From positions 1 through 61,364 of the forward strand of contig CAYQOU010000020.1 of the NCBI GenBank assembly GCA_964419255.1: a stretch of 61,364 nt of DNA. The letters are read 5' to 3'. Source of the stretch: CAZPHU01 sp964419255. Its GTDB lineage: Bacteria; Fibrobacterota; Chitinivibrionia; Chitinivibrionales; CAYFVL01. Position 1 is the first letter of the stretch; every line of letters begins with the position of its first letter. The notes under the pieces are model-generated. The model saw only the letters and a list, made by a program, of their open reading frames with translations, was not told the origin of the DNA and searched no databases. The position numbers were made by a program, and so were the translations under genes. Positions 1 through 8,794 of the stretch are shown here, in pieces.

Positions 1-127
1 GCTAACACTAAGGTTAACAACGCGTTAAAGCCTTCTCCTTACCAGGGGAAGGTTTTGAAGGGGTGCGTTTCTCAGGAATCAAGCTTAACGCAACGGCATT
101 GTCATGGGGCCAGGGGCCGGACTTGCG

Positions 128-445
128 TTACCCGACCATATCCAGTAGCTCTCCGGTCATGTTCTGCTGCACTTTCATCATCCTGGCATTAAACGATATG
201 GTGGATTTTGAGTTGATCTGCTCCACACTCGAGGTGGCCGGATCGGTACCGGAGATATCTGTCGATTTGTTGGGTATTTTCTGGGTGGAGGATACGCGAG
301 TTCCCTGTGGACGGATATCGGTCTGATTGACCCGACTGGATTCGAATCCGGCGGTATTGACGTTAGCCACATTATGGGCGGTGACATCATGGCGCGTAAT
401 TGCAGATCGCATCCCTGAGAGGGCATTCATGAAGCCTATGTGCAT
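128..445 (-). CDS. short flagellar basal-body rod-type protein (FlgB/FlgC/FlgG family)
   Basis: A 105-residue protein with both family signatures. Near the N terminus it reads ALSGMRSAITRHDVTAHNVANVNTAGFE in pieces: the heptad-like opening followed by ANVNTAGF, the flagellar rod/hook signature. The C terminus (NARMMKVQQNMTGELLDMV) matches the paired C-terminal helix of rod proteins. Rod proteins assemble in the periplasm as the drive shaft of the flagellum and are secreted without a cleaved signal, consistent with the absence of one here. A Shine-Dalgarno AGGAA sits 5 bases before the ATG. FlgB and FlgC are usually 130-150 residues and FlgG about 260, so this is a minimal version. No other flagellar gene adjoins it within the window, so it may be an orphan paralogue; its downstream neighbour lies outside the window. 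The family assignment is good, the exact member is not determined. Confidence 0.75.
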   Translation of the reverse strand: MHIGFMNALSGMRSAITRHDVTAHNVANVNTAGFESSRVNQTDIRPQGTRVSSTQKIPNKSTDISGTDPATSSVEQINSKSTISFNARMMKVQQNMTGELLDMVG

Positions 446-600
446 AGAAATTCCTCACTTCTATTTATCTTTTATTATATCCTTAAACGATGGCAGTGAC
501 AAGCGTAAATGAATAACAACACGGCGGATCGACACCAAAGCCGGGTGAGAGTCGTAATAAACAGGATTATTTCTTTTTTCCCTTCTGCTATTTTCAAGGA

Positions 601-3600
601 ATGCTTATTACACGAAGGCTGGTTTTACTTCTCCTGTGTATCTCTGTGCGCGTGTTTTCGGTTACCGTGGATACGGTAATTGTAGCGGATGGTACGCCCG
701 GACCATATACTTTAGGCCGACTATTTGTCGATCAAAACAGTATTGAAGCGTTTTACCCTGACAGCTCCGGGGAGATTATTCCTCCTTTCACCTACGTCGA
801 AAAGGTCAACGGTATTCTTTTCTCCAACCCGATCGAGCGGGACAGAGAAGTTGCAATACGTTATAAAACAGACTTTTACGGTCTTCCCAAAACATATTCC
901 CTGTTTCCAAAACAGATGTTTGATACATCCTCCTACGACAGCAACACCTCGCTCCCGGAGTTTAGCTCTTTTTCCCCGAAATCACAAAACATCACCCTCT
1001 CAGGATATAAAAGTGTTGGAATATCCGTCGGCAGTGGTGGACGCATGAACATCGAGCAGGCGCTGGATGTAAAAATATTCGGAGAAATAGCCCCACAGAC
1101 AGAATTATCCGCTAATCTCACCGACCAGGGCACCTCTCTTGAGGGTGCCACCCGTGAGATCGGCGAGCTGGACATGGTCTATGTTTCGCTGACCAATCCG
1201 CGATTCAATACCAATATTGGTGATCAGTATGTCGCGTTCGATACCAGAGGATTTTTGAATTCGCGCAAGAAAATCAAAGGCATAAGTGCGGCCTACACCG
1301 GCTCGCAGCTGTACGGGCAGGTTTTTGGTGCGATCACCGGCGGTAAATACACTATCGAGACAAAAACCGGAAGACAGGGTTTTCAGGGACCCTATTACTT
1401 AAGCGGTCAAGGTGAGAGTGATATCATCTCGCCCATAAGCGGTACGGTAAAAGTTGTTGTGGACGGATCGGTGCTCAAGGAGGGGGACAAACACGATTAT
1501 ATCGTCGATTATGATCTGGGAACCATCACCTTCACCCCGAATTATCCGCTTCGTGACGGACAGATTATTCGTTTCGAGTACGAGTATAAATCATTCGACT
1601 ACCAACGAACCTCCTTCGGCACCACACTCGGTTTAGCAAACGCCGATTCTACCCTGGTGAGCCGGGGAGTCGTGTGGGTGGAACAGGACAATAAAAATCA
1701 TCCGATTGAACTGCACGTCGACTCGCTTGAAGAAAAACTCAGCCGCGTCGGTGATACCCCGCCGCTTACCCGGGTCGGATACAAAATCGATCCGAAAAAT
1801 GTTCCGGAAATGAATCGCTACCACAGACTCTACAGAATCGACTCTTCCGGCACCGAAACGTTTTACGTGTATTCTCCCTTCATCGAGCAGCTTCCCGAGG
1901 ATGTTAACGGCAGATATCGGGTGACGTTTCGAAATGTCGGCCGAAACAATGGTGAATACAGCGTGGATAATTCCATTCCCCGCGATTACCGTGGAGCTGT
2001 CTACACCTATGTAGGACCGGGAAACGGCTCCTACACCGCATACCGGCCACTGCCTATGCCCCGGCGATCGGTTATGGGGGAGATTGTCACCTCCTATGAG
2101 CCGCGGCCATGGGTTTCTATGGAAGTGGATGTCGCGGGGACGTTTGATGATGATAATACCTTTTCGACTATCGATGATGACGACAATACCGCCTCTGCGG
2201 TGAAGTCGAAACTGCGTCTGGGACAGAGGACCAACCGGAAGCGTACTATGTGGCTTTCGGCCGATCATCAATTTATCAGCACGCTTTTTCCACGGGAAAC
2301 GTTTTCGGTTTTTGATCGCAAGATGTTCTGGGACAGAGAGTTGGACAGCTCTCAGGGAACTCAGCAAAACATCTGGGAGTCGCATCTGGGAGCTACCCTT
2401 TTTCCGCAAAAGCAGACCCAGTTCAGCTACGGTCAGTATATCTCCGACGGTGAGATTCGAACGCATCGTTTTGCCAATCAGTCCGATTTTACCTTTGGAA
2501 AAGTACAGCTGAAACATGATGGATCCATCCTCAGCCACACTGATCGCACAGTTAATCTAATTCAAAAACAACGCACTCATTTGGCTCTTGATTTCGAGAG
2601 ATTTCGCTACAGACTCTTCTTTGATGATGAATGGCACGCGCAGGACAGCGGAGACGGCAGAGGAAGTATCGGTGGTGGGGCGGAGTTTTCGTTTAAACCA
2701 TGGGCGCTGCAGCAGAATTTCTACTATACCAGAGAAAAAAAGGGCCAGTCTCTCTTTTCTTCTCCCGATACCGCTCACTTCTTCTCCTGGAACCAGAGTA
2801 TCCGTCACTCTCCATCGCCCGGGTGGACATTCGGCGGACGAAGCTCCTATATGAGACGTCAGATCGGGGATGACATTCGTACCACTATACTGGTAAATGC
2901 ATTAAACGATGTTTCATCTAAAAAGACCGGCTTTTCCTCCAGACAGGAATATCGTCTGAGCTCGGAGCGAGCCTCCGACTATATTCAGGTTCCGGTGTAC
3001 GCGGGTGAGGGTCTGGGAAGCTACGTCTATAATGAGAGAACGCAGAACTATGAGCCAAGAGCCGGGGGAAACTACTTTGTCACCCAGCGGGAGGTATACG
3101 ACAGCACCGGTAATACGCGGGTTCGTAAAGCCACATTTCGCTCCGACTGGATGCTTCGCCCGGTGTTGTTTAGGGGTAAGGGTATTCTGGGGGATTTGAC
3201 CTGGAGCGGCGCTGCCGCTGCCGAAGAACACATAAGGGCCGGCGATTCGCTGACCAGTCTCAGCTGGCTTCCTTCCTACCTGTCTCTGTCCAATCCCGAC
3301 GATGAGGCGCTTCAGTACGCAAACCTTTTTTATAGACAGGAGGCTTTGTGGAAGCCGGATCAGTTTGAGGGATGGCACGCAAAAGTCCACGCAAAGCCAT
3401 CTTTTTCCAAACAACGTCAATACCAGGAACAGGCTCTCGAAATAGAGGGTGAGTTGGGGAAGAAGTGGGAGAAGTGGTATCTCGATGTTTCCGGCAGCTC
3501 ATTTGCTCTGAATCGAGATGGTGACTACCCAAGCGGCACCTATGAGGTGGATGACAAATCCGTTTCATTCAGCCAGCAGTTTACTCCCACCGACGCGTTA

Positions 3601-3972
3601 TCATTATTTATAAGGGAGACTGCCGGATATGCCGAAAAAACCAGTTTTTTCTCGACTGGTGAACAGGATCTGAATAAGGGAAATTATTTTTCGGTTCAGC
3701 CGGGAATCACGTTTCTCTCCAATAAAAAGGGTTTTGCCGAGGCATCCTATACGATGAGCCTTGTGGATATTGGAGGAGAGCTGGATTATCGAATGGCAGG
3801 CGGGCTCAAAGATGGGTTATCGCATATAATATCCATATTTGCGGATCTGCAGATCGGTAAACATTTTTCTCTCAACGCACAGTATCGAGGGGAATTCAAT
3901 AAACCTTATGGAGAAAAGACCTTCGATAAGGGACTGCATTCAGTCTCGATGGAAATAAAGGCATTTTTATAA
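601..3972 (+). CDS. large outer-membrane protein with SprA-like repeat motif, function unknown
   Basis: A 1123-residue protein opening with a signal peptide (MLITRRLVLLLLCISVRVFS). After about residue 130 it is rich in alternating polar/aromatic strands and ends in KAFL, as expected for an outer-membrane beta-barrel. Around residues 260-330 it carries GPYYLSG, then VVVDGSVLKEG, DYIVDYDLGTITFTP and IRFEYEY. This string of motifs recurs in large FCB-group outer-membrane proteins including SprA of the type IX secretion system, but SprA itself is about twice as long, so this is a relative and not an orthologue. The only SD-like AAGGA abuts the ATG, an unusually tight spacing; the RR before the hydrophobic core supports this start. 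It stands alone, followed by a tRNA promoter. Alternatives: a surface adhesin or another envelope scaffold. Confidence 0.6.
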   Translation: MLITRRLVLLLLCISVRVFSVTVDTVIVADGTPGPYTLGRLFVDQNSIEAFYPDSSGEIIPPFTYVEKVNGILFSNPIERDREVAIRYKTDFYGLPKTYSLFPKQMFDTSSYDSNTSLPEFSSFSPKSQNITLSGYKSVGISVGSGGRMNIEQALDVKIFGEIAPQTELSANLTDQGTSLEGATREIGELDMVYVSLTNPRFNTNIGDQYVAFDTRGFLNSRKKIKGISAAYTGSQLYGQVFGAITGGKYTIETKTGRQGFQGPYYLSGQGESDIISPISGTVKVVVDGSVLKEGDKHDYIVDYDLGTITFTPNYPLRDGQIIRFEYEYKSFDYQRTSFGTTLGLANADSTLVSRGVVWVEQDNKNHPIELHVDSLEEKLSRVGDTPPLTRVGYKIDPKNVPEMNRYHRLYRIDSSGTETFYVYSPFIEQLPEDVNGRYRVTFRNVGRNNGEYSVDNSIPRDYRGAVYTYVGPGNGSYTAYRPLPMPRRSVMGEIVTSYEPRPWVSMEVDVAGTFDDDNTFSTIDDDDNTASAVKSKLRLGQRTNRKRTMWLSADHQFISTLFPRETFSVFDRKMFWDRELDSSQGTQQNIWESHLGATLFPQKQTQFSYGQYISDGEIRTHRFANQSDFTFGKVQLKHDGSILSHTDRTVNLIQKQRTHLALDFERFRYRLFFDDEWHAQDSGDGRGSIGGGAEFSFKPWALQQNFYYTREKKGQSLFSSPDTAHFFSWNQSIRHSPSPGWTFGGRSSYMRRQIGDDIRTTILVNALNDVSSKKTGFSSRQEYRLSSERASDYIQVPVYAGEGLGSYVYNERTQNYEPRAGGNYFVTQREVYDSTGNTRVRKATFRSDWMLRPVLFRGKGILGDLTWSGAAAAEEHIRAGDSLTSLSWLPSYLSLSNPDDEALQYANLFYRQEALWKPDQFEGWHAKVHAKPSFSKQRQYQEQALEIEGELGKKWEKWYLDVSGSSFALNRDGDYPSGTYEVDDKSVSFSQQFTPTDALSLFIRETAGYAEKTSFFSTGEQDLNKGNYFSVQPGITFLSNKKGFAEASYTMSLVDIGGELDYRMAGGLKDGLSHIISIFADLQIGKHFSLNAQYRGEFNKPYGEKTFDKGLHSVSMEIKAFL

Positions 3973-4018
3973 TCTTACAATACGGACGGTAAGAAATTCA
4001 GGAAAAAGCAAACGGGAG

Positions 4019-4047
4019 TTGACGTGAACGCTCTGAGGATGTATTTT
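4019..4047 (+). promoter_or_regulatory. sigma-70-type promoter for tRNA-Lys
   Basis: A -35 element TTGACG (4019-4024), a 17-base spacer and a -10 element TATTTT (4042-4047) lie about 40 bases before the tRNA. The spacing is ideal, and there is no other gene for it to serve except the tRNA and, by read-through, mfd. Confidence 0.55.
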
Positions 4048-4088
4048 AAAAATCTTTCCAGCGCGATCTTTGCGATCGATTGGATAAT

Positions 4089-4160
4089 GGGCCAGTAACT
4101 CAGCGGTAGAGTATCGCCCTTTTAAGGCGAGGGTCGATGGTTCGAATCCATCCTGGCTCA
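4089..4160 (+). tRNA. tRNA-Lys(TTT)
   Basis: The full cloverleaf can be folded by eye. Acceptor GGGCCAG pairs with CTGGCTC with one G-T pair; the discriminator is A. The D stem is ACTC/GAGT, the anticodon stem TCGCC/GGCGA around the loop CTTTTAA (anticodon TTT), and the T stem GATGG/CCATC around TTCGAAT. The 3' CCA is not encoded and must be added by a CCA transferase. The mfd start codon lies 57 bases downstream with no visible terminator, so the two may be co-transcribed. Confidence 0.95.
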
Positions 4161-4217
4161 TTTATAATTATCTTCCTTTTTCCTGCATATTCTTACGACA
4201 GATCCCATACATTTGCG

Positions 4218-7200
4218 ATGAGTATCCATCCATATAAAGACATTTGGGATAAGAAGAATTTCCCCGGCATAGATCACTATCTTGAGCAGAGGCCTGAGTG
4301 CGCCGTTTTCAGTGGACTTGCGGGTAGTAGTGATGCATTTATAATTTCCTCTCTGTTTGAGACAACAAATCAGCCGATTCTGGTTCTGACCGACAACAGC
4401 AAACATGCCGATGTTCTGGTTAATGAATGCGCGACGCTTATTGGTGATGATGCTGTCTCATCATTTCCCTCCCGTGATGCTATTCCATACAACATGAAAT
4501 CTCCCTTCGGTCCCACGGTCGAGGCTCGATTTCAATCTTTAAAGCAGCTGATGGCACGGGAGAGACGCGTGTATATTGCCCCGGTTGCAACGCTTTTGCA
4601 AAGGCTCATGCAACCGAGGGACTTTTTCAACCGGACGGTAAACCTGAAGGTAGGCGATGAAATCTCCCAGGAGACTCTCTCCCGCTGGTTACAGGAGATC
4701 GGGTTTCGCCGCGAAACAACGGTAGCCGATCTGGGGACATTTGCTATCCGTGGTGGCATATTTGATGTGTATCCTTTCATATCCGATATGCCGCTGCGCA
4801 TCGAGTTCTGGGGCGACTACATCGAGTCTATTCGTCTGTTTGATATTTTCACTCAGAAATCCAAAGATTCGGTGGAGCAAGCCTCCATTGTGCCGATGCA
4901 TGAATTCGTGTTTTCAAAACAGGATATAGAACATGCTCTGGAGAAAATGCGTGACTACTGCGCCAAAAACGGTGTCGCGCAGGATGGGGTTACGCGTCTG
5001 GAGCATAGCTGGAAGTCACTTGCCGATTATGAGGGAATAGAGTGGTTTCTTCACTGGTTCTGTCCACCGGACACCACAATACTCGATTACCTCCCCCAGG
5101 ATACGCTTGTGGTATGGGATGATCTTTTCGGTCCCGATCGCCGTTTCGACGAAACGCTGCAAAACTACAACCGCCACCTTGAGCGAATTCCCGGGGTTTT
5201 CCTTCCGCTAGTCTCCATGCCCGATACTCTTCTTATCGATGCGGGGCAGGCAAAGCAGGATCTGGCCCTCTTTCCACAGGTTCTTCTGGGTACCGGAAGT
5301 GCTCCCGACGATGCTGTGCAGATACGGTTGGCGCTTGCCGAACAGCCATCGTTTGCGCAATCTTTCGAGGCCTTGAGCATCGATCTGAGCAGACTGGAGA
5401 GTACCGGATATGACACCACGATTCTCTGCCCCACAATCGGACAGGCCGAGAGGCTTCTTGAGGCAATAGGGGAGGAACACAATCAACATCTGACGGTCGC
5501 GACTGGGTACATCGATCGTGGATTTCTGGACAAAAAAAACAAAACCGCCACCTATACCGAGACGCAGATATTCAATCGTCCCTACCGGCGGATTCGTACA
5601 AAGAAGAGCAAAAGCTCGGCACCGATCAGCTCGTTTGATTCCCTGTCCCCCGGAGATTATGTTGTGCATGTGGATCATGGCATAGCCCAGTTTGTGGGAA
5701 TCGAAAGAATCAGCACCGGCGACACCCACCAGGATTGTATGGTTTTGCACTATCAGGGTAAGAGCAAACTGTACGTGCCGGTTCACGATTTTCATAAGGT
5801 GCAGAAATATGTGGGAAAGGACAGCACCTCACCCACCCTTTCCAAACTGGGAACGGCGACCTGGGAAAAACTCAAACAGAAGACCCGGGAATCCTTGCAG
5901 CAGATGGCCGAAGAGCTGGTGCAGTTATATGCCAAACGAGAGTATCTGGAGGGGATAAAATTCAGCAAGGATTCTCTCTGGCAGAAAGAGTTTGAAGAGG
6001 CTTTCATCTACGATGAGACTCCCGACCAGCTTTCTACCATCAAGGATGTCAAAAAGGACATGGAATCTGAAAAACCGATGGATCGTCTGGTGTGCGGGGA
6101 TGTTGGATTCGGGAAAACAGAAGTTGCTATGCGTGCCGCGTTTAAGGCTGTTAACGACGGATACCAGGTCGCTGTCCTGGCACCCACCACAGTATTAGTT
6201 GCTCAGCACTTTACTACTTTTACCGAGCGCATGGCCGATTTTCCTATCAGGATCTGTATGCTGAGTCGGTTTTTGAGTCCGCGTGAGATTCGGGAGAATG
6301 TGGAAAAAATTAATGCCGGTCAGTACGATATAATCATAGGAACTCACAGGCTTTTGTCACAGGATGTTGTTTTCAAGAACCTGGGATTGTTGATTATCGA
6401 TGAGGAGCAGCGCTTCGGTGTACGCCACAAGGAAAAACTCAAGCAGTATCGCTACAAGGTTGATGTTCTGTCGATGACCGCTACACCTATACCCCGTACC
6501 CTTCATATGTCTCTGGCGGGTGCTCGGGATCTGTCCATCATAAATACACCACCGCGAAACAGACTCCCGGTCGACACCAGCGTGGTTGAGTACCATAATG
6601 AGGTGCTCAGGCAGGCCATCGAGTATGAACTCGATCGTGGGGGGCAGGTGTTTGTGGTGCACAACAGGATCAAAAACCTGTATCTTCTTCAGGATCAGAT
6701 CGAGCAGCTTGTTCCTCGCGCGCGGGTTGTGGTGGCTCATGGTCAGATGGATGAAAAAGAGCTTCAGAGAATCATGCAGGCGTTTATCGCCGGCCGATAC
6801 GACGTGCTTCTCTCCACGGTTATCATCGAGAACGGTATAGATATTTCAAATGTCAACACAATCATCGTAAACAGAGCCGACGCCATGGGCCTTTCTCAGC
6901 TCTATCAGCTGCGCGGACGCGTGGGAAGATCCTCGGAGCAGGCATATGCTTATCTGCTGACGCCATCCTTCAAGCAGATCGATGAAGTGTCGCTCAAACG
7001 TCTTCGTGCACTGGAGCAATATACCGATCTGGGAAGCGGTTTTCAGATCGCCATGCGAGATCTTGAGATCCGTGGTGCGGGCAACATTCTTGGAACCAAA
7101 CAGCATGGATTCATTGCCGCTGTCGGCTTTGAACTCTACTGTCAGCTGTTAAAGGAAGAGGTCGAAAAGATTCAGGGTAATGAAGTTCCGGAGAAGGAAA

Positions 7201-7661
7201 CCGAGACTGCCATCGATATCTCCATGGATGCCTACATTCCTTCAGAATACATTTCGGACGGCACCACTCGTATAGCGATATATCAGGAGCTTTCTTCTGC
7301 ACGCTCAGCCGATGAAATAGATTCCATAGAGCGCAGCATGGTCGATCGATTCGGAGCGTTGCCGGAGCCGGTTACTGCTTTGCTTCTGGTGATGCGAATT
7401 AAGCAGCTTGCAAGAAAACTGGGCATTTCACGACTCTCCATCGACAGTAACGCAACCTTGACCCTGAGTATGGAGGGTAAAGATGATGAGATTCGCAATA
7501 GGGTGAAAAAAATTCTTACGACGAGTGATCGGCAGTTCGAGATAGTATCTGAGAAGCAGGTTGTTTTGAAAACAACACTGGCGGTCATCGGCCGCAAGCA
7601 GCAGGCGCTGGAGACAATGACTGTTTTGGAGAATGTTTTACACCAACCCGAACCGGCGTGA
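4218..7661 (+). CDS. mfd: transcription-repair coupling factor Mfd
   Basis: Mfd displaces RNA polymerase stalled at DNA lesions and recruits UvrA for nucleotide excision repair. From this start the protein is 1147 residues, the usual family length. Order: UvrB-homology domains at the N terminus, a CarD-like polymerase-interaction domain near residues 475-540 (SPGDYVVHVDHGIAQFVGIE), then the RecG-type translocase with Walker A GDVGFGKTE near 625, DEEQRFG, SMTATPIPRTL, the QLYQLRGRVGR motif and a C-terminal TRCF domain. The reading frame is open back to an ATG at 4137, but that ATG lies inside the tRNA, so the ATG at 4218 (MSIHPYKD) is chosen. It heads a same-strand run of genes, but a 150-base gap separates it from the next one. 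Confidence 0.96.
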   Translation: MSIHPYKDIWDKKNFPGIDHYLEQRPECAVFSGLAGSSDAFIISSLFETTNQPILVLTDNSKHADVLVNECATLIGDDAVSSFPSRDAIPYNMKSPFGPTVEARFQSLKQLMARERRVYIAPVATLLQRLMQPRDFFNRTVNLKVGDEISQETLSRWLQEIGFRRETTVADLGTFAIRGGIFDVYPFISDMPLRIEFWGDYIESIRLFDIFTQKSKDSVEQASIVPMHEFVFSKQDIEHALEKMRDYCAKNGVAQDGVTRLEHSWKSLADYEGIEWFLHWFCPPDTTILDYLPQDTLVVWDDLFGPDRRFDETLQNYNRHLERIPGVFLPLVSMPDTLLIDAGQAKQDLALFPQVLLGTGSAPDDAVQIRLALAEQPSFAQSFEALSIDLSRLESTGYDTTILCPTIGQAERLLEAIGEEHNQHLTVATGYIDRGFLDKKNKTATYTETQIFNRPYRRIRTKKSKSSAPISSFDSLSPGDYVVHVDHGIAQFVGIERISTGDTHQDCMVLHYQGKSKLYVPVHDFHKVQKYVGKDSTSPTLSKLGTATWEKLKQKTRESLQQMAEELVQLYAKREYLEGIKFSKDSLWQKEFEEAFIYDETPDQLSTIKDVKKDMESEKPMDRLVCGDVGFGKTEVAMRAAFKAVNDGYQVAVLAPTTVLVAQHFTTFTERMADFPIRICMLSRFLSPREIRENVEKINAGQYDIIIGTHRLLSQDVVFKNLGLLIIDEEQRFGVRHKEKLKQYRYKVDVLSMTATPIPRTLHMSLAGARDLSIINTPPRNRLPVDTSVVEYHNEVLRQAIEYELDRGGQVFVVHNRIKNLYLLQDQIEQLVPRARVVVAHGQMDEKELQRIMQAFIAGRYDVLLSTVIIENGIDISNVNTIIVNRADAMGLSQLYQLRGRVGRSSEQAYAYLLTPSFKQIDEVSLKRLRALEQYTDLGSGFQIAMRDLEIRGAGNILGTKQHGFIAAVGFELYCQLLKEEVEKIQGNEVPEKETETAIDISMDAYIPSEYISDGTTRIAIYQELSSARSADEIDSIERSMVDRFGALPEPVTALLLVMRIKQLARKLGISRLSIDSNATLTLSMEGKDDEIRNRVKKILTTSDRQFEIVSEKQVVLKTTLAVIGRKQQALETMTVLENVLHQPEPA

Positions 7662-7810
7662 TAAAAACCTGTAGAGTAAATAGTCACGTGATGATAGCAT
7701 CCTCTATTATATAAGCATAATGTATCTTAATGATTATTTTTCTATACTGCTTTCCGTTTCTTTTACGTAGTATAGATAACGTTTTGGAATCCAGAAGGTA
7801 ACCGGTATCT

Positions 7811-8794
7811 ATGGCTAAGAGCAGAAATGACGTCAAAGCTCGACGGCAAAAAAAATCTTTTATTCGTCTGACCGCAATGGTTTTGCCGGTTAGTATAGGA
7901 CTGATAGGTGCGGCACTGTTTCTTATGGGCTTTTCCTGCGAAGATAACGTGGATAGCCCTGTAGTTGCACGTGTTGGAGACGCTATTCTTACGCTCGATG
8001 ATCTTTTTAAAACTATCCCACCCGAATACAGCAGCAGAATCAGCCGGGAGCAGATGATCAACTATGTAAAACAGTGGATCGATACCGAGCTACTCTATCA
8101 GGAGGCACTCAGGAAAAAAATCCACAAGGAAAAGGAGATTCGCCAGAGATTAGAACATATGAAACGGGATCTTTTGAGTGCCGAGATAATCAGCAGAACC
8201 TCCTTTGCAGCTAGCGAAGATCTGGTCAGTGAAGAGGCGATTATGGAGCACTACCAGCAGCATCGTGATTCGTTTATCAGACAGGATGATGTTTTCAAAT
8301 ATCTGGAAATTATCGTAGATGATGTAAAAACCGCCTGGACTGTTCGCAATTTGGTAACGAAAGACAATTTTCTGGACCTGGCGGTTCGTTATTCAAAAAC
8401 ACCCGTACAGGATCCCCGCTCGGTTCCATTTGTACAGAAACAGAATCTGCCTGAGGAGATTGTGGATGTTCTGATGAGTCTGCGGGTAGAGGGAACTACT
8501 GCACCGGTGAAAATGGAAGACGGCTACCATATCATCCGTATTCTTGATAAACAGGATTCCGGAAGTATTTCTGATATTGAAGAGGTACGGGAGGATATCA
8601 TAAGTAGACTGTCAACAGAGGCTCAAAAGAAAGATATGGAAAGGTTGTTATCGGAGCTTCGTCTGAAAATGGATTATGAATTCAATTTCAGCACTATCCC
8701 GGGAGGCGAAAAAGAGCCGATCATCGAATCTCTATCGGAAAAAAACGAAGGAAATGAGGTTATAAATGAAAAGGAAAACGGCAAAAATGAATAG
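7811..8794 (+). CDS. PpiC-type (parvulin) peptidyl-prolyl isomerase lipoprotein
   Basis: A 327-residue envelope foldase. The N terminus is basic, then a hydrophobic helix ends in LMGFSC, a lipobox-like site, suggesting lipid anchoring. Residues about 50-150 resemble the SurA-type N-terminal chaperone region (VVARVGDAILTLDDL, the usual start of the mature domain). A degenerate parvulin domain follows near 160-250, including FLDLAVRYSKTP and EDGYHIIRILDK, both normal landmarks of the fold. The C terminus is charged. The next gene, a second SurA-like foldase, begins 29 bases before this stop, so the two are translated together and probably act on outer-membrane protein precursors. Confidence 0.85.
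   Translation: MAKSRNDVKARRQKKSFIRLTAMVLPVSIGLIGAALFLMGFSCEDNVDSPVVARVGDAILTLDDLFKTIPPEYSSRISREQMINYVKQWIDTELLYQEALRKKIHKEKEIRQRLEHMKRDLLSAEIISRTSFAASEDLVSEEAIMEHYQQHRDSFIRQDDVFKYLEIIVDDVKTAWTVRNLVTKDNFLDLAVRYSKTPVQDPRSVPFVQKQNLPEEIVDVLMSLRVEGTTAPVKMEDGYHIIRILDKQDSGSISDIEEVREDIISRLSTEAQKKDMERLLSELRLKMDYEFNFSTIPGGEKEPIIESLSEKNEGNEVINEKENGKNE

Noticed and set aside
1..127. Imperfect hairpin (CCTTCTCC with GGGGAAGG) as a terminator for the flagellar gene
   Set aside because: The minus side lacks a T-run and the stem contains a wobble pair; not strong enough to list.
1633..2538. Long minus-strand open frame of 301 codons under the 601-3972 gene
   Set aside because: It lies wholly inside the strongly supported plus-strand gene, has no ribosome site and no family; a coding shadow.
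4137..4217. Upstream extension of mfd to an ATG at 4137
   Set aside because: The ATG lies inside tRNA-Lys and the added residues have no conserved Mfd match; the start at 4218 gives the usual length.
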